Origin: CAZNUP01 sp964609775
Lineage (GTDB): Bacteria > Patescibacteriota > Microgenomatia > JAMCZE01
Reading direction: 5' to 3'
NCBI GenBank assembly: GCA_964609775.1
Contig: CAZSSJ010000021.1
Location: 1 to 15,017 of the forward strand
DNA: 15,017 bases
The stretch's first letter is position 1. Each line of letters opens with the position of its first letter. Below, in pieces: positions 11,377 through 15,017 of this stretch. Under the pieces are notes generated by a model that worked only from the letters and a program-made list of their open reading frames with translations, searched no databases and was not told the DNA's origin. Made by a program: the position numbers and the translations under genes.

Positions 11377-11399
11377 AAAAAATTAAGGCTCACAATTCT
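11377..11399 (-). terminator. Probable end of the rRNA operon
   Basis: The 3' strand of the long helix around 5S rRNA (ending TGAGCC) is followed by TTAATTTTTT on the minus strand. The helix spans the whole 5S RNA and is not a compact hairpin, so this is a plausible rather than a textbook terminator. Confidence 0.4.
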
Positions 11400-11512
11400 C
11401 GGCCTTGACCTATCTTCCCGGTCCGTTTCCGGACAAGTATTGTGGGCGCTAGGGCGTTTTACGTTCCTGTTCGGAAAGGGAAGGTGTAGTTCCACCCCGC
11501 TCCAAAGACCGA
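11400..11512 (-). rRNA. rrf: 5S ribosomal RNA
   Basis: On the minus strand the sequence has the order of 5S rRNA: GGAGCGGGGTGGAACTAC..., CCGAACAGGAACG (the loop B/C region, like CCGAACTCAGAAG), then GCGCCCACAATACTTG and the CCGGGAAGATAGGTCA closing part. The ends GGCTCAGAATTTTCGG and CCGAGAATTGTGAGCC, at 11524 and 11387, form a helix of about 20 bp with one mismatch that extends helix I into a processing stem. It lies about 140 nt after the 23S 3' end in the normal 23S-5S order. Exact mature ends are estimates. Confidence 0.85.
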
Positions 11513-11555
11513 AAATTCTGAGCCTTATTGACTCCTGACCCTTCTTCATTCATGT

Positions 11556-11585
11556 TTGTTTCCAGCACTACGTGTTTGAAAACAA
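11556..11585. repeat. Hairpin with CACTACGTG apex, copy 2
   Basis: On the + strand TTGTTT / AAACAA forms the base and CAGCAC / GTGTTTG the upper stem around ACTACG. It lies in the 23S-5S spacer. The upper part is the same as in 7420-7447 while the base pairs differ but still match. The rest of the spacer (11525-11649) holds no gene. Confidence 0.6.
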
Positions 11586-12023
11586 GCACTCACTTCGGTA
11601 GGGCTGCATTCGCTTTGCTCACTGGAAAGTGAATAGAAGGCGTACTTTACAACAGAATCTACATTCGATGAAATTAGTATGTCTAAGCTGAAATCCTTAC
11701 GGATCTTACACCTGACACCTATCCCCCGCTATCATGCTCGCTTGCGCTCGCACCAGCAGGGTTCCCATATCCGCATTAGCAAACCATTCTGAACTCTCGC
11801 CGTAAAGCGGGAGTCCCGATGGTTCGCCGAAGGCGAATAATATCGGGAAACCTGGTAGTCTTCCAGGCATCTCTCGCCACTTGCGTGGCTTGGAATTCTA
11901 ATCTTGGGGTTGGCTTGGCGCTTATATGCTTTCAGCGCTTATCCATTCCGAATGTGGCTACCCAGCGGTGCTCCTGACGGAACAACTGGCACACCAGGGA
12001 TTCGTTCCTTTTGGTCCTCTCGT

Positions 12024-12792
12024 CAAGTTATCACATATCACTATGTGCTCAGACTATATCTTGACCACACTTTTATCTAAAAAGTGAGGTCTTGGCGTTT
12101 TAGCAAGACTATTATCTCGCTAAGCCCCACACCATAAGGTGCAGAGTCAAGTCGTTACGGGGTCAAACCTAAAACTGTTTGAAGCTCCTCACGAGACCTT
12201 TTCTTTCTTGTAACATAGTTTTCGCTCTGCACAAGAAGGATTATCTCAACTAAATCACGAAGAACTTGCTCACCTCTGCCTAGAGCTGAAAGCAATTCTG
12301 CTGCGTGAATTATTGCATTTGCCTGTTTCTTTTTAAACTTTATGTATGGCAAAAGCATTAAAAGAACTTCTTTGACTTGCCTAAATCCATTCACTCTCAG
12401 TTCGGACATGCCATCACTTCTTCTGGAAACATATCCAATTCCAAGAATCTCACGGATTAAATGCAAAGGTTCCTCATGGCGCGTGTCCTGATAGAAACAG
12501 ATCGTCAACATAAAGCGGGACCGCCCACTTTCGAGCTTCCCTGCCCGTTTCTTAATCTGAATCATCAGGCTTCCATCACCATCAAGGAATCCTGCAATAT
12601 AAGCCAAGTCAGTTTGAGATCGACTTCCCACGGTATTGTCCCGTACTTTTATCATTTTCATGATACTCGAGTATAGACTAACCTCCAAGTGGACATATTA
12701 CTTTACAATATATCCAAACTTAAAAGTGCGGGATTTCACCGTTATCAGCCAATTATTACAATCCCACTCACGTGGGAAAGCAGCAAAAATTT
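12024..12792 (-). mobile_element. Group I intron A in the sarcin-ricin loop (after E. coli U2656)
   Basis: The flanking exons read CAGT and ACGAGAGGACC, an exact join of the sarcin-ricin loop. The 5' exon ends in T and the intron ends in G, as group I introns do. The exon CAGT can pair with GCTG inside the intron (U-G at the splice site), followed by a CCCAC/GTGGG P2 hairpin and the J2/3-P3 element ATAACGGTG. The core P7 strand AAGATATAGTCTGAG is at 12051-12065. It is 769 nt long and carries a LAGLIDADG gene between the core halves. It shares ATAACGGTG and the CGACTTCCCACGG block with intron B. Confidence 0.9.
12155..12661 (-). CDS. LAGLIDADG homing endonuclease of intron A
   Basis: From ATG 12661 the product has about 168 residues, with the LAGLIDADG motif as YIAGFLDGDGSLMIQIKKR, the classical core helix with catalytic acid Asp. 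A later FRQVKEVLLMLLPYIKFKKK matches the conserved C-terminal part of single-motif family members. With one motif it should act as a homodimer, cutting intronless 23S genes at the sarcin-ricin loop site. The TTG at 12688 gives nine extra residues and is less likely. The ORF reads through intron core sequence at its start (DNTVGSRSQ) and ends inside the core (GLTP, stop TAA in CCCCGTAACGACT), so the gene is tightly fused to the ribozyme. Confidence 0.88.
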   Translation of the reverse strand: MKMIKVRDNTVGSRSQTDLAYIAGFLDGDGSLMIQIKKRAGKLESGRSRFMLTICFYQDTRHEEPLHLIREILGIGYVSRRSDGMSELRVNGFRQVKEVLLMLLPYIKFKKKQANAIIHAAELLSALGRGEQVLRDLVEIILLVQSENYVTRKKRSREELQTVLGLTP

Positions 12793-12937
12793 ACTGAAAA
12801 GGACTCCCCTCAAAATTCCTCCGGACATACTGGATAGAGGCCGAGCTGTCTTACGACGCTCTGAACCCAGCTCGCGTACCGCTTTAACCGGCGAACAGCC
12901 GGACCCTTGGGAGCTTCTCCACCCCCAGGATGCGATG

Positions 12938-13786
12938 CAACTTATCTTATGTTTCCATAAGGGTTAGACTATACCATCATCCCGCCCCTGGCGGGATGTT
13001 CAGCCTGTTATCCCGATTTAATCGGGATCGGTCCGATGCTACATCGGACGCAGTCGTTACGGGGTCAAAGGAGTAGTTTGTACGAAAATATAGGAAGAAC
13101 AAATGGCTTAATCGTTGAACTAAACCGATCTGCAAATGCTGAAGGAATAAAAATTCTCATCAATTCGTGTTGGTGATGAATTCTAGTTCTCAAACCAAAA
13201 CTATCTTCCAACACGGTTTGCAATACATTCTGTTCTTCCAAAGCATATGATGACGTGCAAAGATAAAATCCCTTAGAATCTTTCCTCCTAAATCCATCAT
13301 CCATATACCAAATCGCCAAAGACAGTGGAGTTAAAAGTTTAGAGATTGATTTTGGAACAATTTTTTTACCATTAAGATAAAACATTTCTCTAAACTCATC
13401 AAAAATGGGTAAACTTCTGGTGGAAAAATGCCACCGAGAGTAAGTTTTGCTATTTCTTTTGTCGAAATCAAAAACCTGTCTCGGCTCTAAAGAAAATGGC
13501 AAAAATTCATTTGCCAGCCAATAAATGTAATCTTTGTGTTTCTCGTAGTGATCAACACGCAGACGACTATATTGGCCATTTTTCTCGAGATGTGCATCTC
13601 CCAGAAGTGTACCAATTAAAATTTCCCTTTGTCTTTGTGACAAAACTCCTCGACTTCCCACGGTATTGTCCATGTACAAAATCTAGCAAAAAGCTAGGAG
13701 AATGTATACAGAGGATTCCACCGTTATGAGCTAAATATTTTTTCTTAGCAATTGCTCGCTAAGTGGCCCCTGCGCACATTGCGCAT
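12938..13786 (-). mobile_element. Group I intron B near E. coli position 2511
   Basis: Exons GATGTCGGCT and CATCGCATCCTGGGG join to the expected 23S sequence, after the U equivalent to about E. coli 2511 next to the peptidyl-transferase centre. The intron ends in G. GGCT can pair with an internal GGCC (U-G at the splice site), followed by a CTTAGC/GCTAAG hairpin and ATAACGGTG as in intron A. The P7-like GGTATAGTCTAACCC is at about 12962-12976. Three perfect small palindromes (ATCCCGCC, TCCCGAT and GTCCGAT stems) lie at 12979-13049. It is 849 nt with a LAGLIDADG gene at the same core position as intron A. Confidence 0.88.
13065..13673 (-). CDS. LAGLIDADG homing endonuclease of intron B (two-motif type)
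   Basis: From ATG 13673 the 202-residue protein has two motif helices: ILIGTLLGDAHLEK near residue 17 and LSLAIWYMDDGFRRK near residue 115, the pattern of the LAGLIDADG DNA endonuclease subfamily acting as a monomer. Segments like SRLRVDHYEKHKDYIYWLANEF and the FSTRSLPIFDEFREMFY fit that subfamily. It should cut intronless 23S alleles near position 2511. It is not closely related to the intron A enzyme, although both start with DNTVGSR read from shared intron core and both end at the same core element, so different enzymes sit in one ribozyme site. Confidence 0.88.
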   Translation of the reverse strand: MDNTVGSRGVLSQRQREILIGTLLGDAHLEKNGQYSRLRVDHYEKHKDYIYWLANEFLPFSLEPRQVFDFDKRNSKTYSRWHFSTRSLPIFDEFREMFYLNGKKIVPKSISKLLTPLSLAIWYMDDGFRRKDSKGFYLCTSSYALEEQNVLQTVLEDSFGLRTRIHHQHELMRIFIPSAFADRFSSTIKPFVLPIFSYKLLL

Positions 13787-13840
13787 AGCCGACATCGAGG
13801 TGCCAAACCGCCACGTCGATATGGACTCTTGGTGGCGATC

Positions 13841-13873
<33 letters not shown>

Positions 13874-13916
13874 AAGCTCTCTGCTTACCAGTAAGCAAGT
13901 AGCCAGATCACTAACA

Positions 13917-13948
<32 letters not shown>

Positions 13949-14322
13949 CGCAGTCAAGCCTGCTTGTGCGTTTGCGCTATCATTCCGATTTCCATCCGGA
14001 ACTAGCAGACCTTTGTACGACTCCGTTACAATTTAGGAGTCAACCTCCCCAGTTAAACTGCCCGCCAGACATTGTCCTCTTCCCGACTTTTTAACGGGAC
14101 AAGAGTTAGTCTCCCTCATTCTCAAGAGTGGTCTTACATTGTCCCCGCGGCACGTAAAGTGCCGGGGTCCCACCTATTGCTAGACAATGAAAATAAGCTC
14201 AACAGTGCCAAGTTGCAGTAAAGCTCCACGGGGTCTTTTTGTCCAAGTATGTCTAGGCCGCATCTTCACAGCCATTTCAATTTCGCCGGACCTATGCTCA
14301 AGACAGTCGCTATGTCATTCTA

Positions 14323-14357
<35 letters not shown>

Positions 14358-14364
14358 CTTCGCT

Positions 14365-14865
14365 CAAAAATCTTCAAATTCCATTTTGAAGTTTGGACTA
14401 TATCTTTAACGCACCAGTCGGTGCATCATCTTGACGTATAGTCTCTGAGGATTTCTGGGTTATAAAGTGACGTCCTTCAGTAAATCATTTACCAAGTCAT
14501 GCACACTTCCATCGCTTCTCTTTCTCTCCCCTTTCCCTCCCCCACTCTTCGCTTCTTCTTCCTCAGGCCGTTTTCTTCGCACTGGCGGCCCAGGAGATTC
14601 CCCAACATTATCCGGGTGAACCCCTAGCGCTGCATAAATTTGTTGTTTCTCTTCTTCTGTCACTTTCTTACCCAACCTTTCCTGCTGATCACTCATCCAC
14701 AGCAAATTGTCACTCAACCTTAATTATATCGCTATAGGTCAAGTACTGCTGATTCTTCCGGGCTTTCCAGCATATAGTCAAGTTTTTTCCGGTACTCGAT
14801 TGCGATCGGTACCGAGAAGAGGTTTGAATACCTCACTATGGCAGCTACGCCTTCTTTCAGGCGGA
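14365..14865 (-). mobile_element. Group I intron C at E. coli position 1931
   Basis: The exons are CTATGGT and AGCGAAGTTCC; E. coli has CTAAGGT at this place, the helix 71 region. The intron starts after T and ends in G. Exon CTATGGT pairs over 7 bp with internal GCCATAG, with U-G at the splice site, a strong P1. A P2 hairpin GAGGT/ACCTC follows. P7 strands AGAGACTATACG and AAGATATAGTCC and a P8 hairpin GCACC/GGTGC are at 14395-14448. Position 1931 is a known group I site, as in Thermotoga species that also carry a LAGLIDADG gene. Here the 501-nt intron encodes a different small protein. Confidence 0.9.
14460..14696 (-). CDS. Unknown charged protein encoded inside intron C (78 aa)
   Basis: From ATG 14696 (a TTG at 14717 would add seven residues) the product is MSDQQERLGKKVTEEEKQQI, then YAALGVHPDNVGESPGPPVR, an extremely charged middle of E, K, R and G, and a helical end DGSVHDLVNDLLKDVTL. 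It has no LAGLIDADG, GIY-YIG or HNH motif. The middle is encoded by a run of about 50 nearly pure purines. The ORF fits neatly into the position where a homing endonuclease usually lies and ends just before the P7 core. It could be a real intron protein, for example RNA-binding, or an ORF created by an inserted purine-rich stretch. Confidence 0.45.
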   Translation of the reverse strand: MSDQQERLGKKVTEEEKQQIYAALGVHPDNVGESPGPPVRRKRPEEEEAKSGGGKGERKRSDGSVHDLVNDLLKDVTL

Positions 14866-15017
14866 ACCATAGAACAGTTATAGTTACTGCTGCCGTTCAC
14901 TGGGACTTCGGGCAATGGCCTCCATCTTGCGACAGTCACCACCACCGTTAATCTACCAGCACTGGGCAGGTGTCACCCCCTATACGTTGCCTTTCGGCTT
15001 TGCAGAGAGCTGTGTTT

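Overview
The window looks like a piece of a Candidate Phyla Radiation (Patescibacteria) genome, most likely of the Microgenomates type. Reasons: a 23S rRNA gene cut by three self-splicing group I introns, many very small genes, tight gene overlaps, several family-2 glycosyltransferases, and start codons lying only a few bases after an extended -10 box. UGA, UAG and UAA all behave as stops. The lineage is inference; no database was searched.

Region 1 (1-3836) is an accessory island. Four copies of the 3' end of an OmpR/PhoB-type winged-helix gene lie in direct order on the + strand, ending at 238, 950, 1476 and 2862. Small gene modules sit between and beyond them: a YafQ/DinJ-like toxin-antitoxin pair, a pair of tiny membrane proteins, a short unknown gene plus a DUF6922/AbiEii-like pair, then another unknown gene and a second tiny membrane pair. 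The copies look like scars of repeated insertion at one gene end. No integrase is visible.

Region 2 (3837-7575, minus strand) is an operon-like run: ribosomal protein S1 (four S1 domains), then a two-subunit ATP-citrate lyase/succinyl-CoA ligase-type enzyme without the citrate-synthase-like domain. The beta subunit is split into two frames at a three-fold 7-bp repeat. A TTGATT-N16-TATAAT promoter and a leader of about 220 nt precede S1.

Region 3 (7576-11359) holds three family-2 glycosyltransferases (one +, two -) and a membrane-anchored thermonuclease homologue. The middle glycosyltransferase ORF carries an insertion of about 75 codons whose opposite strand has a tRNA-like gene with an 8/4 acceptor/T arrangement and long variable arm, a TTGACA-N17-TAGCAT promoter and a rho-independent terminator.

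Region 4 (11387-15017, minus strand) is the end of an rRNA operon: 5S rRNA and the 3' part of 23S rRNA. Group I introns sit in the sarcin-ricin loop, near E. coli 2511 and at 1931. Two encode different LAGLIDADG homing endonucleases; the third encodes an unrecognised 78-residue charged protein.

Across regions 2 and 3, protein genes contain tandem tracts of 7-bp words (AATTCAA, TGTGAAC, AGGGGCT, CTTAATC, CTTCTCC, GAGATTT). The sequence differs from tract to tract but the period is constant.
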